Below are positions 17,230 through 27,027 of a DNA stretch of 33,101 nt, piece by piece (the first letter of the stretch is position 1; each line of letters starts with the position of its first letter). Source of the DNA: an uncultured Lachnospiraceae bacterium. GTDB lineage: Bacteria > Bacillota > Clostridia > Lachnospirales > Lachnospiraceae. Location of the stretch: the NCBI GenBank assembly GCA_947588855.1, contig CANQBN010000007.1, positions 1-33,101 on the forward strand, written 5' to 3'. Both the position numbers and the translations under genes were made by a program. Under the pieces are notes generated by a model. It was not told the origin of the DNA. It ran no database searches and saw only the letters and a program-made list of their open reading frames with translations.

Positions 17230-18323
17230 AGTCTCTCCTTACCGTTCCTTTGATGCCCGCTCCTTTGATGGAACAATCGGTGTACCTTTTCCATTATCAG
17301 CGGTACTTTCAATAACAGGGTCAAAACCAGAATTCGATAGGTCTGTCTCTTTTCAAGCGCCCGCCAGGTTTCCCGATATAAAAACGGAAGCTTCATCCTG
17401 CCGACATCGACGCCTTCCATACACAGCGCAAGATCCTGGTTGCCATAACAGGCTTCAACATTCTTTCGTCCTCTGCCTGTAAGGACGCTCCGAGTACCGC
17501 CGGCACATTCCTTTATACCCACCGCCATCACCCAAACTTTATGGTATTGTAACTGTTCCTGGAGATCCTCCCGTTTTTTACTCGCAAAGCATGCATCCAG
17601 ATAATCATACAGATTCCGGTATTTCCGAAAATATTCCTGGCCAAACACTTTTGTCATGGATTCCTGACGTATTCGATAATGATAAAAACACCGGCTTTTA
17701 TAAATCTCTACGCACCCGGCATCCAATATACAGGCATATGTGCATGCCATGTCCTCTCCCATCGATACATTCTCGTTCACCGCGAACAGATTGGGAAGCA
17801 GTATTTCCCGCCGATACCACTTATTCCAAACCACGGGAAAAACACCCGGCAGATAAAACTTTCCCGAGTAGATCATTCGTTTGCGCAGGTTTTCCAGTCT
17901 CTTTCCACGGTAAATTCCTTCCGGAACAGCAGTCGTACATCTTACGGGATGTCCTCCATCATAAAAATAATCTGTAGTCAGAATATCAGCATTATTCTTC
18001 TGAATCCGTTCCATCATCACCTGATACATGCCACAGTCAATCCAGTCATCACCGTCAACAAAAGTAATGTACCGGCCGGTACTGATCTTTACTCCTGCCT
18101 TTCTGGCACTTACCAGTCCGCCGTTTGGTTTATGAATCACCCTGACGCGGGAATCCTTTTCGGCATAGTGATCGCAGATTGCCGGACAGCCGTCTGGAGA
18201 ACCGTCGTCCACCAGAATAATCTCCATATCCTGAAAGGTCTGCTCCAGAATACTGTCCAGGCACTGGCGCAGATAAGGTTCCACCTTGTAAATGGGAACG
18301 ATAACACTTAAAAAAGGGGTCAT
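17226..18323 (-). CDS. Glycosyltransferase family 2
   Basis: MTPFLSVIVPIYKVEPYLRQCLDSILEQTFQDMEIILVDDGSPDGCPAICDHYAEKDSRVRVIHKPNGGLVSARKAGVKISTGRYITFVDGDDWID; ATGA overlap with the upstream gene supports start 18323. Confidence 0.96.
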   Translation of the reverse strand: MTPFLSVIVPIYKVEPYLRQCLDSILEQTFQDMEIILVDDGSPDGCPAICDHYAEKDSRVRVIHKPNGGLVSARKAGVKISTGRYITFVDGDDWIDCGMYQVMMERIQKNNADILTTDYFYDGGHPVRCTTAVPEGIYRGKRLENLRKRMIYSGKFYLPGVFPVVWNKWYRREILLPNLFAVNENVSMGEDMACTYACILDAGCVEIYKSRCFYHYRIRQESMTKVFGQEYFRKYRNLYDYLDACFASKKREDLQEQLQYHKVWVMAVGIKECAGGTRSVLTGRGRKNVEACYGNQDLALCMEGVDVGRMKLPFLYRETWRALEKRQTYRILVLTLLLKVPLIMEKVHRLFHQRSGHQRNGKERL

Positions 18324-19321
18324 ATATCTTTTCCTTTCTTTTTCACAGCGAAATCCTTCACAGTGGGAAGGAGTGACACTGCCAGGCAGCAGACTGCAGC
18401 CGCCAGGAACACATCCCATCCATAATAAGCAAATTCTCTGAAACACAAAGTATACACAAATACAAACATCATATGCCAGTAATAGTTGATCTTACTGGCC
18501 CGGTCAAAATATCTCCATACAGGCGAAGGCTTTAAAGATACAGAGAGCGTCAAACAAAAAATTCCTACAGCCGCGAAAACAGTCATAAACCCCGACCAGA
18601 TGGGAATCCGCAACATTCCCGCCAGGAAAGCCGCTGCCAGAATCAACATCGTGCCCTTTACAGGGGGCAATACCTTCTTTCTGGACAGCCATCCACCCAG
18701 AACCAGGTATAAAGGAGCTGTGAATATCCGCCCCGACTCGAAGGTGCGTACGATCCCTGTACGAATCAGAGAAAGCACCGGCAGACTGCAGGGAAACTCC
18801 ACAAGATCCGACATGGCCACACCTACAAAAAAGAGAAACAGAGCTGCAGCGAAAATCGCCTTTTCAGACCAGTTATGTTTTATCAGCAGATACAGAAGAC
18901 CGCCGCCGTAAAACACTGACAGAAGATACCACAGATGCCAGGAACAAAAGTGATACCCACCCAGCACCGTTCCCTGCACCAACAGATACAAATCGACCCA
19001 AAAGCTCTTTCCATCTGTAAAATATCCATAAAAGGTACATGGCAGATATACAGCGGTCCACAGGAGATACAGGCGCAGCGCGTTTAAGGCATACCGTCTT
19101 ACTCTACGGACTGTCTCCTCCCTGCTCTCTTCTCTTTCCCGAAACAGAAAAAACCCTGAACACAGAAAAAAGCAGGGCACCGAGAGAGAAAAAAACATAG
19201 TTTCCCAGCGTTCAAAAAAAAGGTTTTCAACGCCTTCAAAAGGGCGCGTATGCTGCGCGATCACCACAACCGACATAGCCCATTTTAATAAGTCAAGACT
19301 ATCATATCGTTTTGCTTCCAC
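18320..19321 (-). CDS. Acyltransferase 3 family membrane protein (probable GTG start)
   Basis: YDSLDLLKWAMSVVVIAQHTRPFEG...VPCFFLCSGFFLFRE plus many TMs; the ORF-track N-terminus overlaps the upstream SGNH gene, so a GTG at 19321 with GGAGA upstream is more likely. Confidence 0.85.
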   Translation of the reverse strand: MEAKRYDSLDLLKWAMSVVVIAQHTRPFEGVENLFFERWETMFFSLSVPCFFLCSGFFLFREREESREETVRRVRRYALNALRLYLLWTAVYLPCTFYGYFTDGKSFWVDLYLLVQGTVLGGYHFCSWHLWYLLSVFYGGGLLYLLIKHNWSEKAIFAAALFLFFVGVAMSDLVEFPCSLPVLSLIRTGIVRTFESGRIFTAPLYLVLGGWLSRKKVLPPVKGTMLILAAAFLAGMLRIPIWSGFMTVFAAVGIFCLTLSVSLKPSPVWRYFDRASKINYYWHMMFVFVYTLCFREFAYYGWDVFLAAAVCCLAVSLLPTVKDFAVKKKGKDI

Positions 19322-19349
19322 TGTTTTCCCGAATCTCCCATCCCCGGAC

Positions 19350-20438
19350 CTAATCCTTTGTCTCCAGCAGCATCTTTGCCGCCCATCTTCCCACGATCTT
19401 CTGCCCGTTGGCGTTGGGATGCACGCCGTTACCGGAAGCCGGATCATAATCGTTAAACCGGTTCTCTGGCTCCGTAAGGCCCAGTCCGCAGCCTTCAAGC
19501 TCCAGCACTTTTACGCCCCGGGCCTCAGCCACGTCCCGGATCGTCTGGTTCAGCTCACCTGTAAGATTGGTCAGATACCCCGGAAACTCATAATAGGTAC
19601 ACAGCCTGATTTCCGCGTCCGGATATTCGTCCTGGATTATCTGCACCATCTCATCGTACTCACGGCCAAACTGTTCCATATCCACCTGCTTGAAGAAATC
19701 GTTGATGCCCAGGAGCACACAGATCACGTCCGGATCCCGGCCCGGTTTATCCAGATGCCTGCTCCGGTCCCCGTTTCCCATGAAAAATTCGTTATCACTT
19801 AAATTAGTGACGCCGGAACCGCCGCTGGCATTGATGGCACAGATATTCATACCGGTCAGGCGGGCCATCTCGTACCACCACATATCGGTCACATGCATAT
19901 CCCTGGAAGCGTAGTAGGAGCCGTAATAGCCTTCCTCCACATATCCTACAAAAGCACTGATGCTGTCTCCCAGAACTGACAGATACTTTCCCTCATAGGG
20001 GCCGCTTCCCTCAGGTTTGCCGCCCTGACCACGCATATTCAGGGCCGCTTCCTCCTCATCATGAACCGCAATATGAAAGTACGCGTCCCTCTCGGAAAAT
20101 GGTATGGTATGGGTCCCCTTGCCGAAGATCCACCGGCCGTTGAAGGAATTGTCGTCCCGGTAGCTGGTGACCAGATGATCCTCGTCCCGCGTAAAGGTAA
20201 CAGTCATGGAATCGGGATGGTCGAACTGATCCGCCACGTATACGGTATAAGTACTCCAGGCCGGATCGGCCTGCTCCACCACGCCGCTTCCTGACAAACG
20301 CTCATACACATCTCTGGTAACCTGGTACAGGATCGCTCTGCCCTTCTCCTCTCTATTTCCCAGAAGCAGGACGACTGCCGCTGCTGCCACTGCCGCAACG
20401 GCTAAGACACCTGCTGTAACTGCAACTGCTTTCTTCAT
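19350..20438 (-). CDS. Membrane-anchored or secreted SGNH/GDSL-type hydrolase
   Basis: N-terminal TM; KYLSVLGDSIS, DVICVLLGINDFF, GNGVHPNANGQKIVG. Confidence 0.87.
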   Translation of the reverse strand: MKKAVAVTAGVLAVAAVAAAAVVLLLGNREEKGRAILYQVTRDVYERLSGSGVVEQADPAWSTYTVYVADQFDHPDSMTVTFTRDEDHLVTSYRDDNSFNGRWIFGKGTHTIPFSERDAYFHIAVHDEEEAALNMRGQGGKPEGSGPYEGKYLSVLGDSISAFVGYVEEGYYGSYYASRDMHVTDMWWYEMARLTGMNICAINASGGSGVTNLSDNEFFMGNGDRSRHLDKPGRDPDVICVLLGINDFFKQVDMEQFGREYDEMVQIIQDEYPDAEIRLCTYYEFPGYLTNLTGELNQTIRDVAEARGVKVLELEGCGLGLTEPENRFNDYDPASGNGVHPNANGQKIVGRWAAKMLLETKD

Positions 20439-20457
20439 CCGGTGATTCTTCCCCTCT

Positions 20458-21585
20458 TTATCTCCTGCCCTGCAGGATACGATCTATGATTTCCAGATAA
20501 CGGTCTGCGGATTTTTCCACAGAAAAATCCAGGCTCCTGCTTATCAGCTTTTCCTTGTCCGCCTTTCGGGATACCGCTTTCTTTATGCCCTCCGCCAGGG
20601 CGCGGCTGTCGTCTGTCGGAACCAAAGTGCCGTAAACCCCGTCTCCCAGGATTTCCCTGGGGCCCGAAGGACAGTCCACGCTCACAATGGTGCTTCCGCA
20701 GGCCAGGGCCTCGATAAGGACCGTGGGAAGCCCCTCAAACCTGGAACTCAACACTACACAGTCTGCCGCCGCAAAATAGGCGTAAGGGTTATTCACATAT
20801 CCTCTGAAATCCACCCATTCTTCTATATGCAGACGGCGGCACAGCTGCCTCAGTTCCTCCTCCAGCTCTCCGATTCCCAGAAGGATCAGCCGCCAGTCTC
20901 CCTCCCTGCGAAGCCGATGCAGAGCCTGAAGCATCAGCTGATGGTTTTTCTGGTAGGACAACCGTCCTGCCAGCACCAGGGTCTTCCAGCTTCTGGGCCT
21001 CTCAAGCCAGGGATGTCCGGTCTCTTCCCCGGCCATCTGAAAAATCTCCTCAAAGACAACCGGATTATAGGCCGTAAAGACATGGCTCTCATCTGCCCGG
21101 CAGAGCCGGATATAATCTTCTCTGACCGCCTCCGACACGGCGATCACCCCATCCATGCTTTTGTCCATAAGTGGGAAAAGCATATTGCGGATTTTCTGGA
21201 AGCTGTGGGTCTCCTGGGACAGAGTATTATGTATAACGGCCGCTACAGGCATCCGGCCGGGATTCAGCCAGGACGCAACCATGGCCACCTGACTCATCTC
21301 CGCCGTTACGCAAAGGAGAATATCAAATTTCGCCTTTGCCATCAGCTGCCGCAAATAAATCACATTTTTCAGATTCTTGCGTATTTTGGAGGTCTCGGAT
21401 ACCTTCATATCCAATACTGGGATTCTCTCATCCAACAGCCGGCGCGTCTCCCCCCTGTCGTACCGGACGCAGAATACCACCTTATGCCCCCGACGGTGAA
21501 GCTCATTAGCCAATATCACCGTCATTTTCTCAGCCCCGCCGCCGTCAAAACGATGCATGAAGATACAGATTCTCTTTACAGCCAC
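20458..21585 (-). CDS. Glycosyltransferase family 4
   Basis: FDGGGAEKMTVILANELHRRGHKVVFCV...LVLAGRLSYQKNHQLMLQALHRL...VLSSRFEGLPTVLIEALACGSTIVSVDCPSGPREIL. Confidence 0.96.
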   Translation of the reverse strand: MAVKRICIFMHRFDGGGAEKMTVILANELHRRGHKVVFCVRYDRGETRRLLDERIPVLDMKVSETSKIRKNLKNVIYLRQLMAKAKFDILLCVTAEMSQVAMVASWLNPGRMPVAAVIHNTLSQETHSFQKIRNMLFPLMDKSMDGVIAVSEAVREDYIRLCRADESHVFTAYNPVVFEEIFQMAGEETGHPWLERPRSWKTLVLAGRLSYQKNHQLMLQALHRLRREGDWRLILLGIGELEEELRQLCRRLHIEEWVDFRGYVNNPYAYFAAADCVVLSSRFEGLPTVLIEALACGSTIVSVDCPSGPREILGDGVYGTLVPTDDSRALAEGIKKAVSRKADKEKLISRSLDFSVEKSADRYLEIIDRILQGRR

Positions 21586-22853
21586 GTACTGATCTCCCTC
21601 TCTTTCTCAACCTGTTCCTCAAAATGATGTCCCATTATCAAAATCGCCATGGGGATATTTCCATAGAAGAGAAAATACATATTTTCAGAAAAAAAGGTAA
21701 CATAACAGAAAACAGTTATCGTAAAGGCAATAATGCCCAGCGTGGTATTGCGGGACAGAAACAGCCGGATTCTCCAGACAAACATGGCCAACAGCCACAG
21801 AAGATATCCCAGGAAGCCCTGCTCGATAAACTGCCGCAGAAAGTCATTATGCATATCGCCAAGAAGACTGCCCTGAATACCCAGATCCAGTTCGCCCGTC
21901 TGTATCATTTTGGAAACATACCCCAAACCTTGCCCCAGATAAAATGGGCTGAACTCGTAAAGAGATCCGGCGTTCGCATATACAACGGTTCTTCCCATGG
22001 TATCGATCCCCAGCATATCTGTCAGCATCTCATAAAGTCCTGACTTAATCATCCATACATAGACAAAACCCACAATAATCAGAAGCAGTCCGCCGAAACT
22101 GACGAGGGCTTTTCTGCCGCCATCACGGGCAAAACGGAGAATCAGTCCAACCACCAGAGCGATGATCAAGGCCATTGAGGCACTCCGCTTAAACTCCATG
22201 ATAAAAAACAGAACCGCTACTGCAAGCGCCAGAACATCCCGCTTGCGGCCCTTGTTAAACAGTATAAAATACACGATATACATACCAAAGGCATAAGTGT
22301 GTCCCGTCTCCTCCATGCGTTCCATCAACTCGCCTGTCTCCATAGCGACAGTGGCTATAAGCGTCCTGAACTGACTGATGAATTCGACCACGCCTCCATC
22401 CCGTATGGCAGCAACCATAGTAATGACACTGGCCAGAGCAAGGCCAATAAAATGATACTCAATCCCTCTGTCTCCAAATAGATAGAGAGTTGACGCCGCC
22501 ACCATAATAGCCAGTATCTGATAGACAGAAAAGAACGTGCCGCGGATGATAACGTTGGGCGCCGACAGATCCAGCACCCAGACGATCATCGAAATGAATA
22601 CGTTAAGGAGATATGGCATGCAGAGCCACAGCATATATTTCACCAGCAGCCACGCCCGAGGTACCTGGGGATTGATGAGAAACGCCAGGAGCGCTATCCC
22701 GATTATGCCCATTCCAAGCAGATACATATACATGAATGTAAAGCCGCCAATGGTCACGCCGAGCGGGTTCCAGTTCAGCGCATTGTACATTAGCGCCGCC
22801 AAAACTACATAAATGGTAAAAAGCAGTCCTGTTCTAATCTTCTCCCAAAGCAT
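21576..22853 (-). CDS. O-antigen ligase/polymerase-like membrane protein (Wzy candidate)
   Basis: Polytopic; FSPFYLGQGLGYVSKMIQTGELDLGIQGSLLGDMHNDFLRQFIEQGFLGYLLWLLAMF is the typical Wzy-type loop. Confidence 0.85.
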   Translation of the reverse strand: MLWEKIRTGLLFTIYVVLAALMYNALNWNPLGVTIGGFTFMYMYLLGMGIIGIALLAFLINPQVPRAWLLVKYMLWLCMPYLLNVFISMIVWVLDLSAPNVIIRGTFFSVYQILAIMVAASTLYLFGDRGIEYHFIGLALASVITMVAAIRDGGVVEFISQFRTLIATVAMETGELMERMEETGHTYAFGMYIVYFILFNKGRKRDVLALAVAVLFFIMEFKRSASMALIIALVVGLILRFARDGGRKALVSFGGLLLIIVGFVYVWMIKSGLYEMLTDMLGIDTMGRTVVYANAGSLYEFSPFYLGQGLGYVSKMIQTGELDLGIQGSLLGDMHNDFLRQFIEQGFLGYLLWLLAMFVWRIRLFLSRNTTLGIIAFTITVFCYVTFFSENMYFLFYGNIPMAILIMGHHFEEQVEKEREISTWL

Positions 22854-22883
22854 GGGTTCTCCTTTATCTGCCTTTATTCAGCT

Positions 22884-23495
22884 TTATTTACATGATTCGC
22901 TGCATGAACCAGAAACCGTTTGATCTGATATATGCCGGTGATCAATGTAATTTTCTGTGGCGTTGTCTCTGTGCCTGATTACGCAGGGATTACCCAAAAC
23001 GATAGAATGGCTGGGGACATCGCAGTTTACGTAAGCATTCGGCGCGATCAGCACGTCGTCTCCTATGGTGATTTTTCCGACGACAGTGGAATTGATACCG
23101 ATCCATACCATATTGCCGATCGTGGGCGTTCCCTTCCTCGCGCCGCGGTTCTCCTGCCCGATGGTCACGCCCTTGTGGATATTGCAGTTTTCGCCAATCA
23201 CCACGTCCGAATTGATGGTAATGCAAAACGGGTGTCCGAGAAACAGGCCCTTTCCGACAGCTAATGACGGAGAAATTTCAAGATGGTGACTTCTGCAATG
23301 AGACAAAAATCGCAATTTGTAGTAATTTTTGCTCAGCGGATTCCTCGCCGTCTGGCATTTCCGCAGGAAATAATGAAATTTCCGGGTGTATGTTCCTCGA
23401 AGAAATGCCTTTATCCCCGTGCCGTCATTTTTGTATCGTTCCATATCCGCGAGATACAGTTCCCTGAACGCTTTCCCCATATCAGCCTCCATCAA
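22884..23495 (-). CDS. Serine acetyltransferase-like hexapeptide O-acetyltransferase
   Basis: LAVGKGLFLGHPFCITINSDVVIGENCNIHKGVTIGQENRGARKGTPTIGNMVWIGINSTVVGKITIGDDVLIAPNAYVNCDVPSHSIVLGNP. Confidence 0.92.
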   Translation of the reverse strand: MMEADMGKAFRELYLADMERYKNDGTGIKAFLRGTYTRKFHYFLRKCQTARNPLSKNYYKLRFLSHCRSHHLEISPSLAVGKGLFLGHPFCITINSDVVIGENCNIHKGVTIGQENRGARKGTPTIGNMVWIGINSTVVGKITIGDDVLIAPNAYVNCDVPSHSIVLGNPCVIRHRDNATENYIDHRHISDQTVSGSCSESCK

Positions 23496-23497
23496 AT

Positions 23498-25534
23498 TCA
23501 GGCTTCCTTTATCACCGGTTTTACATTATGCAGCGCATTGACCAAAAGCAGCTTGATCCGGTATACGCCGGAGGTCTTGGACTCGGCCATCCCGCACTCA
23601 TACTCAATCTTGCAGTCTGCAGTGGCATTGTATCCTTCGGCCTCGTTTTTCAGATACTGCGCGTAGGCGTCCATATGCTCCTTCGACATATCCTTTGAAT
23701 AGATAATATACTGTCCCACGCCATTAAGAGCGATAAAGCAATCGTCACTCTTCGGATAGACTTCCTTGATAATACTGTTAAATTTCAGCATCATCTTATC
23801 CATAGCTTCTCTGCCGTAAGCGGCATTCTTCTCCTGTATCCGAATGAGTCTGAGAACAATACATCCGAAATCATCGGGAAGCATACGGTTGGCGTAAGTC
23901 TCCATAAATTTATCACAGCCGACACGGTTGGGAAGATCGAACTTTCTGTCTCTGTATACATAGTAATCCACAATATCTCCCAGACGTCCCAGAATGATAG
24001 CCGCCACGCAGAATACGCACAGGAAAATGACAACTACCATTGCCGCGTACAAAAGGATCCTTTGATTGGCGACTACGATAATATTGCTGAGCAGGCTGAT
24101 GTTGGAAGCTCCGCAAAAGGCATTGAATTCCTTATTTACTTCCATCATGATCTCATACAGATGATTGGTCTTATTCACCAGCTCGGAAACCATGGCCGCA
24201 GCCGTATCAAGAGCCTCCTGGGAGGCTTCCGCGTAAGCGCCGGTTGTGACCGGGAGCGCCTCTTCCGCAGCAGCTGCTTCCGCGCCTTCACCGGGAACCG
24301 CTGCCTCTTCTGCACTTTCACCGGGAACCACCGCTGCCTCTCCCGCCTCCGCGGCAGAATCCGCCGGGGCGCTTATTCCCTCGATTCCCTGTATGTTCAG
24401 GGCATCCCCCACATTGGCTCCATCTCGATAGATACCAAGTATGTACTCGCAATAGGCTATGTCAATAAGCGCCCACTCATAATCTTCCCTTTCGTCTACA
24501 TAGTCCTTCATCAGGACATCATATTCGACCGTCTGATCAATCCGTTCCCTGCTCTGACTCTGCTCCTGATCCTGGCTTTGATTTTGGTTCCCGTCCTCCC
24601 ATTCATCATAAACGTCATCCAGAATATACTCGTAGGTAATACCGGTATTGCCGGACTCTCTCATCATACGCACATACGAATCAATAACCCGGTCAATGGC
24701 CTCGATCTGAGTCTGACTGGCATTATTGTCCAATCCGTAATTCTCTATACGGTTCTCATACTTGGCGATCAGAGCGTCCCTGTTCTTCGTCACCTTATTA
24801 TTCAGGATATAGGCATAGACATTGGACAGTTCCACATCCTTCAAATAAGCGAATTCCCGATACAGATCCATGAAAGAATAACCGTTGACCGACGCACGGA
24901 ACGTATTATTCTCATTAAAACTTTTGCTGATACCCGCCAGGACACTTTCCAGGGAATCCTCCAGGATCTCCGCCATCTCCAGATAATCGTAATTTCTCTC
25001 ATCCAGACCGGAAATATCGTTTGCGGCCATCAGGTTGTTAATATGCTTCTCTCCGTAATTCTCAATATAAATGTTCAGAAGATTATCCAGTACCTGTCTG
25101 GCAAACGCCTCGGGGTTATCGGAATCCGACTGAAGGGCCTCAAAAGAGACATAATATTTTGTGGGCTGAGCGGTGGACTGCTCTCCGGTAGCGTTCACCG
25201 CTTCCTGGACAGCTTTGTCCTCATCCGTCACAATTCCAGTCACCGTTACTCTGGAACGCAGGTCGTCCAGATTATACTCGCTGTAGTCCAGCCCCATCTC
25301 TTCAAAAACACGGGTCATGGCCTGGGAAGAATAAATCTCCGACACATCAATCACGCTTCCGTCCGGCGCATAGCCCTCGACTGCACGGTCGTTTGTATAA
25401 CTAATGACCGCAGACGCCGTGTAAGTCTGTTTCGCCTGCATGTATATATAGAAAATCAGACCGGCCAGAAGAGACAAAACGATAATCGGTATTTGATACT
25501 GCTTAATATAGTCAAAAACGCGAAATCTTTTCAT
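23498..25534 (-). CDS. Wzz-like chain-length/co-polymerase protein with C-terminal degenerate GGDEF-like domain
   Basis: N-terminal TM, long extracytoplasmic region starting TASAVISYTNDRAVEGYAPDGSVIDVSEIYSSQAMTRVFEEMGL, second TM (LLYAAMVVVIFLCVFCVAAIILG), then DRKFDLPNRVGCDKFMETYANRML...NGVGQYIIYSKD...IEYECGMAESKTSGVYRIKLLLVNALHNV. Confidence 0.78.
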   Translation of the reverse strand: MKRFRVFDYIKQYQIPIIVLSLLAGLIFYIYMQAKQTYTASAVISYTNDRAVEGYAPDGSVIDVSEIYSSQAMTRVFEEMGLDYSEYNLDDLRSRVTVTGIVTDEDKAVQEAVNATGEQSTAQPTKYYVSFEALQSDSDNPEAFARQVLDNLLNIYIENYGEKHINNLMAANDISGLDERNYDYLEMAEILEDSLESVLAGISKSFNENNTFRASVNGYSFMDLYREFAYLKDVELSNVYAYILNNKVTKNRDALIAKYENRIENYGLDNNASQTQIEAIDRVIDSYVRMMRESGNTGITYEYILDDVYDEWEDGNQNQSQDQEQSQSRERIDQTVEYDVLMKDYVDEREDYEWALIDIAYCEYILGIYRDGANVGDALNIQGIEGISAPADSAAEAGEAAVVPGESAEEAAVPGEGAEAAAAEEALPVTTGAYAEASQEALDTAAAMVSELVNKTNHLYEIMMEVNKEFNAFCGASNISLLSNIIVVANQRILLYAAMVVVIFLCVFCVAAIILGRLGDIVDYYVYRDRKFDLPNRVGCDKFMETYANRMLPDDFGCIVLRLIRIQEKNAAYGREAMDKMMLKFNSIIKEVYPKSDDCFIALNGVGQYIIYSKDMSKEHMDAYAQYLKNEAEGYNATADCKIEYECGMAESKTSGVYRIKLLLVNALHNVKPVIKEA

Positions 25535-27009
25535 CTTTTACTTTCCTCCGCTGCTTCTCCTTTTCTATCGATTCTTTCCGTTCTTACACGTCTCCTGTTC
25601 CTGCCTCTTCTTTTTCTTTCTGTGCCTCCGTGGGTTGCGTAAGCAACAGAACGGCTTCTTCCGTTCATCGCGATGATCAGGATGCAGAACGCAATGGCGA
25701 AAACAGCCGCAAGAATGACGGCTCTGCTGATTTCCGTTCCGATACGGGTCGTACGGCCGGAAACAACACTGACATAATTATTGGTCGTTTTCCTGTCATA
25801 ATCCGCCAGCGTATCCACAAGAAGCTTTGAGAGAACCTGATACTCATTCACTAAAGCTTCCAGCATATCTTCTACCTGGGCAATCTGACCGCTCCCATTG
25901 CCTGAAGCCTGCATCTGAGCGATGGCATAATCATTAAACTGTATTTTGTGCTGCCGATCGGCGGCGGACTGCATGGATACCTCGGCGTTCTCGGCAAAAT
26001 AGTCGACGCCGATCTTTGTCCTGGACATATAGAATTCCCCATCCACATCCTCGCTGGGAATCAGGACGATCGTCGCCATATCCCTCTCATACCGGTCTAT
26101 GGCAGCCAGATTGATATTGTGAGTCGCCACATCCTTCAGATATTCCTCATGAGTAATGGTATTATCATAGTTCAGCTTTGCCACATACTGGTTGACATTT
26201 TTGGCAAGGCCGTGGGAGAGGATAAACGCCTGAAAGCTTTCCAGCTGCACGTCCCGGAATGACTGGACTTTCTCGGTAATGGAGGAAAATGTCTCTCCTG
26301 TGGTCTCCGACTGAAAAGCGGCAGCCACAGCCGACATCGCGTAAGCATAATCCGAGATATCTTCCGCCTTCCTGTCAAACAACTCTACAATATCCAGATA
26401 ATCCATATTCTCCAGCTCGGAAAAGTCCATCGTCAGAACATTCGTCTTCCTGGAATACGTGTTGACAAATTCACGGCAGTATACCTGGGCCACCGAATCC
26501 ACCACATCGGCAGGCTTTAAGTGCAGCGTGTTTTTATTTGCCTCATAGGTCAGCTGATATTCCGCAGACATATACACCTGATTTGTGGATATGGAGTCTC
26601 CGGCGTTCAGAGGCATTACCTTAAAGCACCGCTTCAGATCATCTACGCTGACATTATTCAGATTTCCCTCCGTAATGGCTTTTTCCAGAATCCTGTCGGA
26701 AAGAATCTCTGAGATATTAAACCGGGTGCTGTTGGGATTCAGGCCGCTGGAAGCTTCCGGATAATTAAATCCGATAATAACCGATGCCTGCATGGCTGTC
26801 TCCATCTGCTTTACTCCCAGGTAAATTCCCCCGTACGCTGCCGCGAGAATAAGGACCGGTATCATCCTCCTCTTCAACGCGCGCAGTCCGTTCTTGGTCA
26901 GGTCAAGAAGATTTTCCTTACCCTGCCCCATAATAAGAATCAACGCACCCAGGATGATTACAACCGGAACAGCCATCAATACATACTTTAAAAACTGAAT
27001 GACCATCAA
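25531..27009 (-). CDS. Wzz-like chain-length/co-polymerase protein (no kinase domain)
   Basis: N-terminal TMs; MQASVIIGFNYPEASSGLNPNSTRFNISEILSDRILEKAI resembles the Wzz N-terminal region; second TM near C-terminus and basic tail. Confidence 0.72.
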   Translation of the reverse strand: MMVIQFLKYVLMAVPVVIILGALILIMGQGKENLLDLTKNGLRALKRRMIPVLILAAAYGGIYLGVKQMETAMQASVIIGFNYPEASSGLNPNSTRFNISEILSDRILEKAITEGNLNNVSVDDLKRCFKVMPLNAGDSISTNQVYMSAEYQLTYEANKNTLHLKPADVVDSVAQVYCREFVNTYSRKTNVLTMDFSELENMDYLDIVELFDRKAEDISDYAYAMSAVAAAFQSETTGETFSSITEKVQSFRDVQLESFQAFILSHGLAKNVNQYVAKLNYDNTITHEEYLKDVATHNINLAAIDRYERDMATIVLIPSEDVDGEFYMSRTKIGVDYFAENAEVSMQSAADRQHKIQFNDYAIAQMQASGNGSGQIAQVEDMLEALVNEYQVLSKLLVDTLADYDRKTTNNYVSVVSGRTTRIGTEISRAVILAAVFAIAFCILIIAMNGRSRSVAYATHGGTERKRRGRNRRRVRTERIDRKGEAAEESKR

Positions 27010-27027
27010 AATAATCCCTCCCTTCTC

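Noticed and set aside
24062-25642. 526-aa plus-strand ORF opposite the two Wzz-like genes
   Set aside because: Antisense to two well-supported coding genes; no recognisable family or credible start context. Treated as codon-bias shadow ORF.
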